Part shown: in pieces, positions 16,743 to 24,236 of the stretch
How positions within the stretch are numbered: position 1 is the stretch's first letter
How the letters are laid out: each line of letters begins with the position of its first letter
Origin: Actinoplanes sp. SE50/110
Lineage (GTDB): Bacteria; Actinomycetota; Actinomycetes; Mycobacteriales; Micromonosporaceae
Length of the DNA stretch: 64,000 nucleotides
Assembly: GCF_900119315.1 (NCBI RefSeq)
Contig: NZ_LT827010.1
Coordinates: forward strand, 2,092,001 to 2,156,000
Reading direction: 5' to 3'
Translations under genes and position numbers: made by a program
The notes under the pieces: model-generated
Seen by the model: the letters and a program-made list of their open reading frames with translations, nothing else
Told to the model about the DNA's origin: nothing
Database searches by the model: none

Positions 16743-17720
16743 TCAGCTGCGGGCGGTGAGGTGCCGGCGGCGGTTGCGGTGCCAGGTTCGGAGACGGCCG
16801 GGTGGGCGTTGATTGAGGACCCCTGTGCCGGGCTGGCCGAGGCACAGGCGGGCGGCCGGGATCGGAGCCATGGTGCCCAGGCAGGCCAGTGCGGCCAGTG
16901 GGAGGGTGCCGGCGAAAGATCCGTCGGCGGCCTGTCCCGGGACGCACTGCTGGGCGGTGCTGTGGGGTGCGGCCGGTTCGCCCGGGATGATGCGAGGGGG
17001 ACGACCGTGGCGCGGCGCATTGCGGCGCCTGTCGTCGGAGGCGCCCGCGGTCCCGGCTGACGTGGCCGCGCCGACGAGCTGCGACGGGGGTGCCTCCGGG
17101 GCGAGGCCACCGACGGCGAAATCTCCGGTGCCCCGATCCGCGGTGACAAGGGCGCCGGGATCCACCGTGTCGAGATCGTCCAGATCCCCGGTACCTGAAG
17201 CACCCGCACCCGCAGCCTTCAGGCCGGCGGCGCGCGGGTCCGTGAGTTTCGGGGCTGCGGTGGTGGAGGGTACGGGGGTGTGGCGGCGGGCGGCGAAGAC
17301 CCAGCCGCGGAGGATGACGTAGCGGGCGCCGCCGATCAGGCTGCCGGTGACGGCGAGGATCAGGGATTCGGTGAGCGGTGCCGGGTGCGGGCCGGCGATG
17401 CCGGCGAACCATGGGGCGACGGCCAGGTTGGCCAGGTACACCACGACCGAGGTGAGGCCGGCCTCGCCGTGGAGGCGGGCGACCGCGGTGGTCTTGACGT
17501 TGAAGGTGATGCGGCGGTGCGCCTCGGTGTTGGCCGGGGTGACCACCAGCAGCGCGAGCCAGCTGGCCCAGGTGGCGGCGAGGACGTCGCGGACCGAGAC
17601 GTACACGATCGTCTGCAGGACCGTGCTCAACGCGCCGACCAGCATGAACCAGAGGAGCTGGCGGGGCACGGTCGCGTTCCACGCGGGTGGGCGGGCGAGC
17701 CGTCCGGATGGAGTGGGCAT
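16743..17720 (-). CDS. GtrA-family membrane protein with long C-terminal tail
   Basis: 325 residues. Residues 18-145 are a GtrA domain: four membrane helices with LLWFMLVGALSTVLQTIVY at the start and the NTEAHRRITF motif after helix 2. GtrA proteins are thought to help move polyprenyl-linked sugars across the membrane or serve other roles in surface glycan assembly. The remaining 180 residues are low-complexity, rich in Ala, Pro, Gly and Arg. Typical GtrA proteins are 120-170 residues, so this tail is odd; it may be disordered or may be run-on reading after an old frameshift. The ATG at 17720 is preferred to a longer form because the operators lie just upstream. Confidence 0.72.
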   Translation of the reverse strand: MPTPSGRLARPPAWNATVPRQLLWFMLVGALSTVLQTIVYVSVRDVLAATWASWLALLVVTPANTEAHRRITFNVKTTAVARLHGEAGLTSVVVYLANLAVAPWFAGIAGPHPAPLTESLILAVTGSLIGGARYVILRGWVFAARRHTPVPSTTAAPKLTDPRAAGLKAAGAGASGTGDLDDLDTVDPGALVTADRGTGDFAVGGLAPEAPPSQLVGAATSAGTAGASDDRRRNAPRHGRPPRIIPGEPAAPHSTAQQCVPGQAADGSFAGTLPLAALACLGTMAPIPAARLCLGQPGTGVLNQRPPGRLRTWHRNRRRHLTARS

Positions 17721-18069
17721 GACTGAACGCTTTCGGACAGCGACGATTACCGCCGTAGTGTCAACATCGTTGACTGCCGGTGTCAACGACGTTGACAGGG
17801 TGACGCGGGTTACCCAGTGCCATCGTTCGGTGGCACTGTGAGGTGGCTTCTGTCCGATTTCCCGGACGGTTTCAGGGTAGAAGATCCGGATTTGCGGTAC
17901 GGCATTGCCGGGCCCGACGCGCGTGCCTCAGCGCATACTGCAACCTCGCCGTTACCCCGTCGTTTCCGATCAGGGATGTCACATCGCGGGACGGGGCTGA
18001 CGTCGTACGCCGCAATCGTCTGGTGAAGCTCAGCGCACCCGGAGGTGGGCGGCGGCCCGGGCCGGCGGG
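17721..18069. other. Intergenic region between TetR and GtrA genes
   Basis: It holds the double operator near 17760-17797 and is less G+C-rich than its surroundings, as a promoter region should be. No convincing gene was found in 17798-18069. Confidence 0.5.
17759..17797. promoter_or_regulatory. Two inverted repeats upstream of the GtrA gene
   Basis: TGTCAAC-ATC-GTTGACT (17759-17775) and TGTCAAC-GAC-GTTGACA (17781-17797). The centres are 22 bp apart, about two helical turns, as expected for two dimers bound on the same face. They lie 39-77 bp upstream of the GtrA ATG. Confidence 0.72.
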
Positions 18070-18690
18070 TCAGGTTTGCGGCAGGCGCGGGACGTGGCCG
18101 GTCAACGCCAGATCGACCAACTGGTCGACGGTGTGCCGGTGCAGGGCCGCGGGGCGCCCGCTGATCCGGTAGGCGACCAGGCCATGCCACAGATCCAGCA
18201 GCGCGTCGACGTCGACGTCGGCCGGGAGATCACCACGGGCGATGCCCCGCTGCAGGACATTGCGGGCGATGTCCCGGCGCGGGGCGACCACCTGCTCGCG
18301 GAGGCGGGTGAGGGTGGCCGGATCGTCGTGCGTGGCGGCGACCAGCAGGGCCATCGTGCGGCCGTGACCGGCGGTCAGGTACTCGATGATCATGCCGAAC
18401 AGGGTGGCCAGCTCGCGGCGGGTGTCACCGGTGTCCGGCACCGGCAGGACCGCGGAACGCTCGACGATCAGATCGCTGATCAGGGCCGGTTTGTGCGGCC
18501 AGAAGCGATAGACGGTCTTCTTCGAGACACCGGCCCGGGTGGCGACCTCGTCGATCGTGACGTTCAGATAGCCGGCCTCGTCGAGCAGGGTCTCGGCGGC
18601 GGTGAGAATGCGGGAACGGGCATGGGGGTCCGGCGGGCGGCCCCGGCGGCGGCCGACGGGCTCGGCCTCCGCGGCGCTCGTCGGGATCAT
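18070..18690 (-). CDS. TetR/AcrR-family transcriptional regulator
   Basis: 206 residues. A basic N-terminal arm (GRRRGRPPDPHAR) precedes the HTH: ILTAAETLLDEAGY, then TIDEVATRAGVSKKTVYRFW and PHKPALISDL. The Y-R-F-W-x-x-K recognition end and the helical C-terminal domain (LWHGLVAYRISGRPAALH) fit a common actinobacterial TetR group. The next gene in the same direction is the GtrA gene, whose promoter has two TGTCAAC-type palindromes. This gene's own upstream region has a degenerate TGTCAA...ACA site at 18749-18764, so it may control both, though the match is only partial. Confidence 0.88.
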   Translation of the reverse strand: MIPTSAAEAEPVGRRRGRPPDPHARSRILTAAETLLDEAGYLNVTIDEVATRAGVSKKTVYRFWPHKPALISDLIVERSAVLPVPDTGDTRRELATLFGMIIEYLTAGHGRTMALLVAATHDDPATLTRLREQVVAPRRDIARNVLQRGIARGDLPADVDVDALLDLWHGLVAYRISGRPAALHRHTVDQLVDLALTGHVPRLPQT

Positions 18691-19037
18691 GACGACTCCT
18701 CGGGGGAAGGCGGGGGTCAGGTGACCATCATGCCGACGTGATCGCGGGTGTCAATAACGGAACAGCGGGTTTCCCGGAGGTGTCCCAAGCGTTGGAAAAC
18801 CTCGCGGATTTCCGAAACCCGCCGTTTCCTGATGGCGGCAGGGTGAGGCGTGGGGGTGGGCCGCCGGAGAGGGAGGATGGATCCTATCTTCCTAGGATGC
18901 CTGGCGGCCGTGAGGTGAGGCGGGACGCGCGAGGCGGGGCCGTGACGACGTGGCGGGACATGTGAGGCGCGGGCGCGACGACATGGAGCTGGACGCGCGA
19001 GGCGCGGGCGCGGGCGGAGCTTCTCGCGGCGGGTGGT
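18691..19037. other. Intergenic region upstream of TetR, downstream of the reductase gene
   Basis: It contains the TetR promoter, a possible operator half at 18749-18764, a perfect ATCCTA-N6-TAGGAT palindrome at 18881-18898, and degenerate GACGCGCGAGGCG repeats near 18925 and 18990. No gene was recognised. The palindrome has no obvious target gene. Confidence 0.45.
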
Positions 19038-20039
19038 TCATCGCAGGAAGTCGGCGAAGGTGCGGGCCGGTCGCCAGCCCTGGGACAGCGCTCGGGAGAT
19101 GTTCAGGACGACCGGGGTGGTCAGTTGTTCCAGGGCGTACCGGGAAAGGGCGGCTTCGCCCCCGGTCAGGCGGGAGATCGCCGTCGCGACGGTGGCGGCC
19201 GCGCGGGCCGCGCCGAGCGGAACGTGCTGGACCGGCACCCCGCAGGCGGCAGCGATGATGGCGTCGCGGCGGTACGGTTCCGCGTCGGCGACGTTGTAGG
19301 CGCCGGCGGGCCACCGGTGTGCGACCAGGCAGGCGTCGGCCAGATTCTCCACAGCGGTCAGGCTGAGCGGAATGTCCGGGCCCGGCATCAGCACCCGGCC
19401 GCCGCGCACGGCGCGGCGCAGCCGGGGCAGCAGGTGCGGGTCGCCCGGGCCGTAGACCGCTCGGGGCCGCAGGATCACGGCGCCGCCGGCCGAGGCGAGG
19501 CGTTCGCCGGCGGCTTTCGATCGGCCGTACGCGGTGAGCCCGCCCAGTGGTTGGTCCTCCCGGATCGGGTGGGGGCTGGGGGTGTACACGCTGGCGCTGC
19601 TCACCCAGACCAGGGGACGGCCGGCGGCGGCGTCCAGGAGCCGGGCGGTGCCGTCCACGTTGACCGCGTGGAAGGCGGCCGCCGCGACCCGGCCGGGGGG
19701 CGGGTCGCCGACCGCGGCGGCCAGGTGCAGGATGAGGTCGGCGCCGGTCAGGTCGGGCAGGGTGCGGGTGGCGTCCCAGAAGCGGTGCTCGCCGACCGGG
19801 CCGGGGCGGCGGCCGAGACAGATGACGTCGGCGCCGGCGGCCGCGGCGGCGCGGGCCACCGCCGAGCCGCAGAATCCGCTGGCGCCGGTGACCGCCACGC
19901 GCGTGCCGGCAAGTCCGTTCGAGGCCGCCGGGCGCGTGCCGGCGGCTCCGTCCCCGCCCGCTACGCGTGTGCCGGTGGGTTCGTTCCCGGCCGCCGGGGG
20001 CGTGCCGGTGCGTCCGTTCCAGCCCGCCGGGTCGGTCAT
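19038..20039 (-). CDS. NAD(P)-dependent epimerase/dehydratase (OleD-like extended SDR)
   Basis: 333 residues, extended short-chain dehydrogenase. The cofactor motif is VTGASGFCGSAVARA (TGxxGxxG), an Asp/acid region follows, and the catalytic Tyr-Lys pair is in YGRSK (Y-x-x-x-K). LVWVSSASVY carries the catalytic Ser region. In the operon it would reduce a keto group, matching the OleD/3-beta-hydroxysteroid-dehydrogenase-like step of ole and beta-lactone pathways. Its first 44 residues are an 11-residue repeat (GTRVA/GTRPA units) that precedes the usual GTRVAVTGASG start, so the functional protein may begin later. It is the last gene of the operon and overlaps the P450 stop by 4 bp (ATGA). Confidence 0.82.
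   Translation of the reverse strand: MTDPAGWNGRTGTPPAAGNEPTGTRVAGGDGAAGTRPAASNGLAGTRVAVTGASGFCGSAVARAAAAAGADVICLGRRPGPVGEHRFWDATRTLPDLTGADLILHLAAAVGDPPPGRVAAAAFHAVNVDGTARLLDAAAGRPLVWVSSASVYTPSPHPIREDQPLGGLTAYGRSKAAGERLASAGGAVILRPRAVYGPGDPHLLPRLRRAVRGGRVLMPGPDIPLSLTAVENLADACLVAHRWPAGAYNVADAEPYRRDAIIAAACGVPVQHVPLGAARAAATVATAISRLTGGEAALSRYALEQLTTPVVLNISRALSQGWRPARTFADFLR
19907..20018 (-). repeat. In-frame ~33-bp repeat at the start of the reductase gene
   Basis: About three imperfect 11-codon units, each with a GTRxA core, in front of the genuine Rossmann-fold start. They look like duplications of the native GTRVA N terminus. Confidence 0.55.
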
Positions 20040-21325
20040 CGGGTGGGCGCCAGGGTGAGACGGGACCAGGCGGGGAGAGCGCTTCGCCGGTCGACGCGAG
20101 CGCTGACCACCCGCGGCCGGAACCTGGCCAGGGCCTGCAGGGCGTCGCTGAGCTGCAGGCGGGCCAGCCGCGCCCCGGGGCAGGCGTGCGGTCCGGTGCC
20201 GAAGACCAGCTGCGCGGTCTGCGCCGGCGCCGGGTCGGCCGGGCACGGTTGGCGGCGGTGCGCGTCGACGGCGTGCCGGGTGACCAGGATCAGGCGGTCG
20301 CCGGCCCGCACCGGGCAGCCGTCGATCACGCCGTCCGCCGCGGCGACCCGGGGCAGCAGCGGGGTCGGCGCGGTCACCCGGAGCATTTCCGACGTCAGCG
20401 CTTCGAGGTGGGTTTCGGCGTAGTGCCACAGGTCCGAGTCGGCGCACCAGGCCGCCGCCCGGGGGACTGCCGCGACCGTGGTGTTGATCGCCGCCACCGC
20501 GAGCATCGCCGACAGCGCCACCTCCCCGGAGGCGGCGGGAGCCGACGCGGCGCCGGACAGCGAAGCGGCCCCCGGAAAGGCGGTGGAGGCGCCGGCCGGA
20601 AAAGCGGCCGGGGTGGCGCCCGGAACGGCGGTGGAAGTGTCGGCCGGAAAGGCGGCCGGAGTGGCGTCCGGAACGGCGGTGGAAGTGTCGGCCGGAAAGG
20701 CAGCCGGAGTGGCGCCCGGAACGGCGGACGAAGAGCCGACCGACGGCGAGACCGCGGGCGGGGCGGCCGCCAGCAGGCCGGTCAGGCGCTCGGTGGCGAC
20801 CCGGGCGGCGTCACGCCGCCACGGCCGCGGCAGCCCCGGCAGATGTTCGCGGGCGGCGGCGGCCGCCGCGGCCCGGGCCGCCGTCGCCAGTTCCCGCGGC
20901 GCCACGTCGACCCGCAGCAGCGCCGCCGCCGTCGCTCCCGCCATCTCGGCGGCCAGCTCGACGAGTTCGATCGTCCCTCCGCCGGCCAGCGGTGCGAGCC
21001 CGTGGTCCAGCACCGCGTTCCAGACCGGCCGCAGCCGGTCCACCTCGCCCGCGCCGAGTGCCAGCCCGCGCCGGGCCCCTCGATGCTCGCTGCCGTCCTG
21101 GTTGAACAACAGATCGCCGCCGGTGAGTTCGCCGGCCGCCCCGCCGGTGGTTCCCGCCGCGGTCCGGTCGAGTGGCACCCGGGTCAGGCCGTCCCGGAAC
21201 GCCGTGGTGGAGTGCGCCAGCACCGTCGCGCCGATCCGGCGCACCCCGCGGCCGCGGGTGGCGGCGAGCAGCGCGAACAGCAGCGGGTGGCTGGACAGGT
21301 AGACCCGTCGGTCGCGTCGGCTCAT
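20036..21325 (-). CDS. Cytochrome P450 with an internal tandem-repeat insertion
   Basis: 429 residues. The haem-binding loop FGTGPHACPG has the thiolate Cys at about residue 382. The K-helix ExxR is EMLR at about 313, and the C-helix SEHRGARR supplies the propionate contacts. The I-helix reads AAINTT, where the usual acidic residue is Asn. Residues about 199-244 are three 16-residue Ala/Pro/Thr/Ser repeats, an insertion not normal for P450s. It would hydroxylate or otherwise oxidise the product of the ketosynthase/ligase pathway. The gene overlaps its upstream and downstream neighbours by 4 bp each. No ferredoxin or reductase is nearby. The frame runs open upstream to 21730, but that part is antisense-frame shadow of the GT2 gene. 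Confidence 0.85.
   Translation of the reverse strand: MSRRDRRVYLSSHPLLFALLAATRGRGVRRIGATVLAHSTTAFRDGLTRVPLDRTAAGTTGGAAGELTGGDLLFNQDGSEHRGARRGLALGAGEVDRLRPVWNAVLDHGLAPLAGGGTIELVELAAEMAGATAAALLRVDVAPRELATAARAAAAAAAREHLPGLPRPWRRDAARVATERLTGLLAAAPPAVSPSVGSSSAVPGATPAAFPADTSTAVPDATPAAFPADTSTAVPGATPAAFPAGASTAFPGAASLSGAASAPAASGEVALSAMLAVAAINTTVAAVPRAAAWCADSDLWHYAETHLEALTSEMLRVTAPTPLLPRVAAADGVIDGCPVRAGDRLILVTRHAVDAHRRQPCPADPAPAQTAQLVFGTGPHACPGARLARLQLSDALQALARFRPRVVSARVDRRSALPAWSRLTLAPTR
20594..20728 (-). repeat. 48-bp in-frame minisatellite inside the P450 gene
   Basis: Units at 20594-20641, 20642-20689 and a partial third to about 20728, more than 90% alike by eye. Each encodes 16 residues (TSTAVPxATPAAFPAD). 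The high identity suggests recent expansion. Confidence 0.85.
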
Positions 21326-22074
21326 CGGACGTGCACCTCCGCGGTGGTGTCCGGGCGCCACCGCCGGTCCCAGTACCAGAGCAGGGTCCGGCGCGCGCCC
21401 CATGCTCGCAGCCGGCGCAGGCTGGCCTCGACCACGAGGTCTTCGGCGCGCACGATGCGGGAGGTGTGCCGGCGGGCCCGGTTGAGCAGGGTGACGTCTT
21501 CGGATCCGGCTTCGAGGGCTTCCCGGGCGGTGCCCCCGCAGCGCTGGTACAGGTCGGCGGTCAGGGCCAGGTTGTGGCCGTGGATCAGTACGTACGGCGT
21601 ACGGAATCCGGCCTGCCGGTGTGCCTTCCGGTATCTCCCGTAGAGTGCCGCCGCCCGGACCGCCGCCGGGAAGACGTACCGCTCGGCGAGGGTCGGCTGT
21701 TCGTCGCGGCGGGGGGTGCTGCGCCCGCACACCAGGTCGGCTCCCGCGGTCAGGTGGCGTCGCGCGGTCGCCACCCAGTCGGCGGCCGGCCGGCAGTCGG
21801 CGTCGGTGCGGGACAGCAGGGTGGCCCCGTTCGCGATGGCATGCCGGAAGCCGGTGTCCGCGGCGGTCCCGGCGCCCCGTTCCGGCTCGGTGACGATCTC
21901 GACCGGGAACGGCGTCGGGAAGGCGCGGACCACGGCCACCGTGTCGTCGGTCGACGCGTTGTCGACCACGACCAGGGTGAAGTCCCGGTCGGTCTGGGCG
22001 GCCAGCGCCGCCAGAGTGGCCCGGATCGAGGTGCTCTCGTTGTAGGCGGGCACGATCACCGCGAGGGTTCTCAT
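21322..22074 (-). CDS. Glycosyltransferase family 2, second copy
   Basis: 250 residues, GT-A fold. The nucleotide-binding start is LAVIVPAYNES, the first acidic site is VVVDNASTDDT, and SRTDADC holds the DxD-type metal motif. EAGSEDVTLLNR holds the likely catalytic acid. It is closely related to the GT2 at 23499-24236: both share AAQTDRDFTL, DTGFRHAIA and RTDADC. It lacks membrane helices and so is probably a soluble or peripheral enzyme that transfers a sugar from a nucleotide or lipid donor; the acceptor is unknown. It overlaps the ligase stop and the P450 start by 4 bp each. Confidence 0.87.
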   Translation of the reverse strand: MRTLAVIVPAYNESTSIRATLAALAAQTDRDFTLVVVDNASTDDTVAVVRAFPTPFPVEIVTEPERGAGTAADTGFRHAIANGATLLSRTDADCRPAADWVATARRHLTAGADLVCGRSTPRRDEQPTLAERYVFPAAVRAAALYGRYRKAHRQAGFRTPYVLIHGHNLALTADLYQRCGGTAREALEAGSEDVTLLNRARRHTSRIVRAEDLVVEASLRRLRAWGARRTLLWYWDRRWRPDTTAEVHVR

Positions 22075-23492
22075 CGGCACATCGCCGCCGCCGCGGCCCG
22101 GTCGGGTTTCCGGGAGCGCCCGGTGAGCGGCACCGTCGCGAAGACGATCCGGTCGGGGCGGGCCGATCCCATCCGGTGCAGGGGTTCGCGCAGGGCGGCG
22201 CGTACCGCTGTCTCGTCGGCTCCGGGCGCGGTTTCCACGATCGCCACGACCTCCTCGTCGCCGTCGCCGGCCGGCACCCCGACGAGGACGGCGAGGGCGA
22301 CGCCGGGTACGTGCAGGGACGGTTCGTACAGGCCGGGGTAGATGTTCTCGGCGCGTCGCAGGATCATGTCCTTGGCCCGGCCGGCGAGTACCACCCGGTC
22401 TCCGTCGAGGCGGGCGATGTCCCCGGTGGACACCCAGGCGTGGGGTTCGGCGCCGAGGTAGCGGTCGCAGACGCCGGTTCCGGCGAGTTGGAGTTCCCGC
22501 CGGTCGGTGAGGCGGGCGCGGACTCCGGGGAGCAGGGTGCCGACCAGGTCGCCGTCGCCGGAGTGGGCCGCCTTCTCGGCCGCTTCGACGGCGGCGGCCG
22601 GGAAGACCTCGGTCAGCGCGTACACACACCAGGCCTCGTCGGCGCCGGCGGCCCGGACCCGGTTGAGCAGGGTGGCGGTGACCGGTGCCGATCCGCTGTA
22701 GACGCGGCCGCGCATCGGCACCCCGGCGTCGAGGGCGGCGCGCAGTTGCGGCGGGGTCAGGTAGGTGGCCTGCGGGCACAACCCGGTGATCTGCCGGGCC
22801 AGGTCGCGGGGCCGGCGGGCGGGTACGGCGACCGGCGCGCCGCCGGCGAGGGCGGGCACCATCACGAAGAACATGCCGCCGAGGACCGGTACCCTCGGGC
22901 GTGGCCGGACCAGGGCGGTCACCGCGCGCATCCCGGCGCCCAGCCCGGCCCGGGTGTGCACGACCGCGCGCGGGCTGGTGGTGGTGCCGGACGTGAAGAT
23001 CACCACCGCGTCGCCGTCGCCGTCGAAGACCGGTGGCGGGGTGTGGCCCGGGGCCAGCGCCGGCGCGGATCCGGGGAGTCGCCGGCCGACGGTGGCGACC
23101 GGGGCGAGTCGGGACAGGTCGGGCAGGGCCAGGCCGGCCCGGCGGGCCAGGGGCGCGGCCCAGCCGGCGACGGCCTGGGCGGCGGCGTCGGCCAGGATCA
23201 GCGACGGGCGGGCCAGGCTCAGGCGGGCGAGCAGTACGTCGGGGCCGGCGGACGGGTCGAGCACGGCGATCCGCAGCCCGATCCGGTAGGCGGCGAGCAG
23301 GACCGCCAGCGCGCGCGGCCCGGGGCGGACCGCCACGCCGAGGGTGTCGCCGGGGCGCAGGCCGCGGGCGTGCAGGGCCGCCGCGTACCGCAGCCGTAGG
23401 TCGGCGAGGTCTCCGCGGGTGATCCGGCGGCGGCGCAGCAACGCCGTGGTGTCGTCGCCGGGCCGCAGGCCGGCGTCGAGTTCATCGAGCAT
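22071..23492 (-). CDS. Class I adenylate-forming enzyme (AMP-binding; OleC- or acyl-ligase-like)
   Basis: 473 residues. The P-loop is FTSGTTTSPRA at residues 166-176, the aromatic/acid motif is YALTEVFPAA, and the hinge GDIARLDGDR is followed by GRAKDMILRRAENIYP. Lys462 in TGRSRKPDR is the position of the catalytic A10 Lys. The protein activates a carboxylic acid as an acyl-adenylate. In the context of an OleA-like ketosynthase and a reductase it could be an OleC-type beta-lactone synthetase; by motif it could equally be an acyl-CoA/ACP ligase. The length is a little short for the family. It lies between two GT2 genes, 6 bp after the first and overlapping the second. Confidence 0.83.
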   Translation of the reverse strand: MLDELDAGLRPGDDTTALLRRRRITRGDLADLRLRYAAALHARGLRPGDTLGVAVRPGPRALAVLLAAYRIGLRIAVLDPSAGPDVLLARLSLARPSLILADAAAQAVAGWAAPLARRAGLALPDLSRLAPVATVGRRLPGSAPALAPGHTPPPVFDGDGDAVVIFTSGTTTSPRAVVHTRAGLGAGMRAVTALVRPRPRVPVLGGMFFVMVPALAGGAPVAVPARRPRDLARQITGLCPQATYLTPPQLRAALDAGVPMRGRVYSGSAPVTATLLNRVRAAGADEAWCVYALTEVFPAAAVEAAEKAAHSGDGDLVGTLLPGVRARLTDRRELQLAGTGVCDRYLGAEPHAWVSTGDIARLDGDRVVLAGRAKDMILRRAENIYPGLYEPSLHVPGVALAVLVGVPAGDGDEEVVAIVETAPGADETAVRAALREPLHRMGSARPDRIVFATVPLTGRSRKPDRAAAAAMCR

Positions 23493-23498
23493 GACGGG

Positions 23499-24236
23499 TC
23501 ACCGCGGGTCCGGGGTGAGCGGGCCGCTGCCGCGGTCGAGATACCAGCGGGCGGTGCGGATCACGCCGTAGGCGCGCAGCCGCCGGGTGGAGTTCTCCAC
23601 CACCATGTCGCGGCTGTGCACGATGCGGTCGGTGGTGGCGCGGACCCGGTTGAGGAAGGTGCGGTCGGTCGGCGAGGGGCGGCGCGGCATCCCGCCGCAC
23701 GCCTCGTACAGCCGGGCGGTGATCGCCATGTTGTTGCCGGCGTGCATCCGGTACGGCGCGAGGTAGGCGTCGCCGCGGTGCGCCGGGCGGATCCGGCCGA
23801 AGGCCGCGGCGAGGCCGACGAGCCCGGCGAAGGCGGCGCGTCCGAGCGGTCCGTGTTCGTCGTGCCGGGCGGTGATCCGGCCGCAGACCAGGACGTCGCC
23901 GGCGCTGAGTGCCCGGCGGGCGGCGGCGATCCAGCCGGGCCGGGGCAGGCAGTCGGCGTCGGTGCGGGCGAGCATCCGGGCGCCGGCCGCGATGGCGTGC
24001 CGGAAGCCGGTGTCGACCGCGCAGCCGACGCCCTTCTCCGGTTCGCTGAGCACGTGCACCGGGAAGGGGGCCCGGCGGGCGAAGTCGCGGGCGATGCCGG
24101 CGGTGGCGTCGGTCGAGGCGTTGTCGACGACCAGCAGGGTGAAGTCGCGGTCGGTCTGCGCGGCGAGGGCGTCCAGGGTGGCGCCGATCCGGGCGGCCTC
24201 GTCGAACGCCGGGACGATGACCCAGAGCGGGGTCAC
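23499..24236 (-). CDS. Glycosyltransferase family 2, first copy
   Basis: 245 residues with LWVIVPAFDEA at the start, LLVVDNASTDAT, and ARTDADCLP as the metal-binding motif. A paralogue of the GT2 at 21322-22074; the two flank the adenylate-forming gene. The GTG at 24236 overlaps the ketosynthase stop as GTGA, the same 4-bp overlap style used throughout the operon, and is preferred to a GTG four codons earlier (24248). The C terminus lacks the ~80-residue membrane region of processive GT2 enzymes, so single-sugar transfer is more likely. Donor and acceptor are unknown. Confidence 0.87.
   Translation of the reverse strand: MTPLWVIVPAFDEAARIGATLDALAAQTDRDFTLLVVDNASTDATAGIARDFARRAPFPVHVLSEPEKGVGCAVDTGFRHAIAAGARMLARTDADCLPRPGWIAAARRALSAGDVLVCGRITARHDEHGPLGRAAFAGLVGLAAAFGRIRPAHRGDAYLAPYRMHAGNNMAITARLYEACGGMPRRPSPTDRTFLNRVRATTDRIVHSRDMVVENSTRRLRAYGVIRTARWYLDRGSGPLTPDPR

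Noticed and set aside
18881..18898. ATCCTA-N6-TAGGAT palindrome as an operator
   Set aside because: It is perfect but no gene starts nearby in a sensible orientation (the TetR gene starts 190 bp away); kept only as a note in the region entry.
21326..21730. Upstream extension of the P450 reading frame
   Set aside because: It lies within the GT2 gene in another frame and lacks P450 motifs; the ATG at 21325 overlaps the GT2 stop as ATGA like the other genes of the operon.
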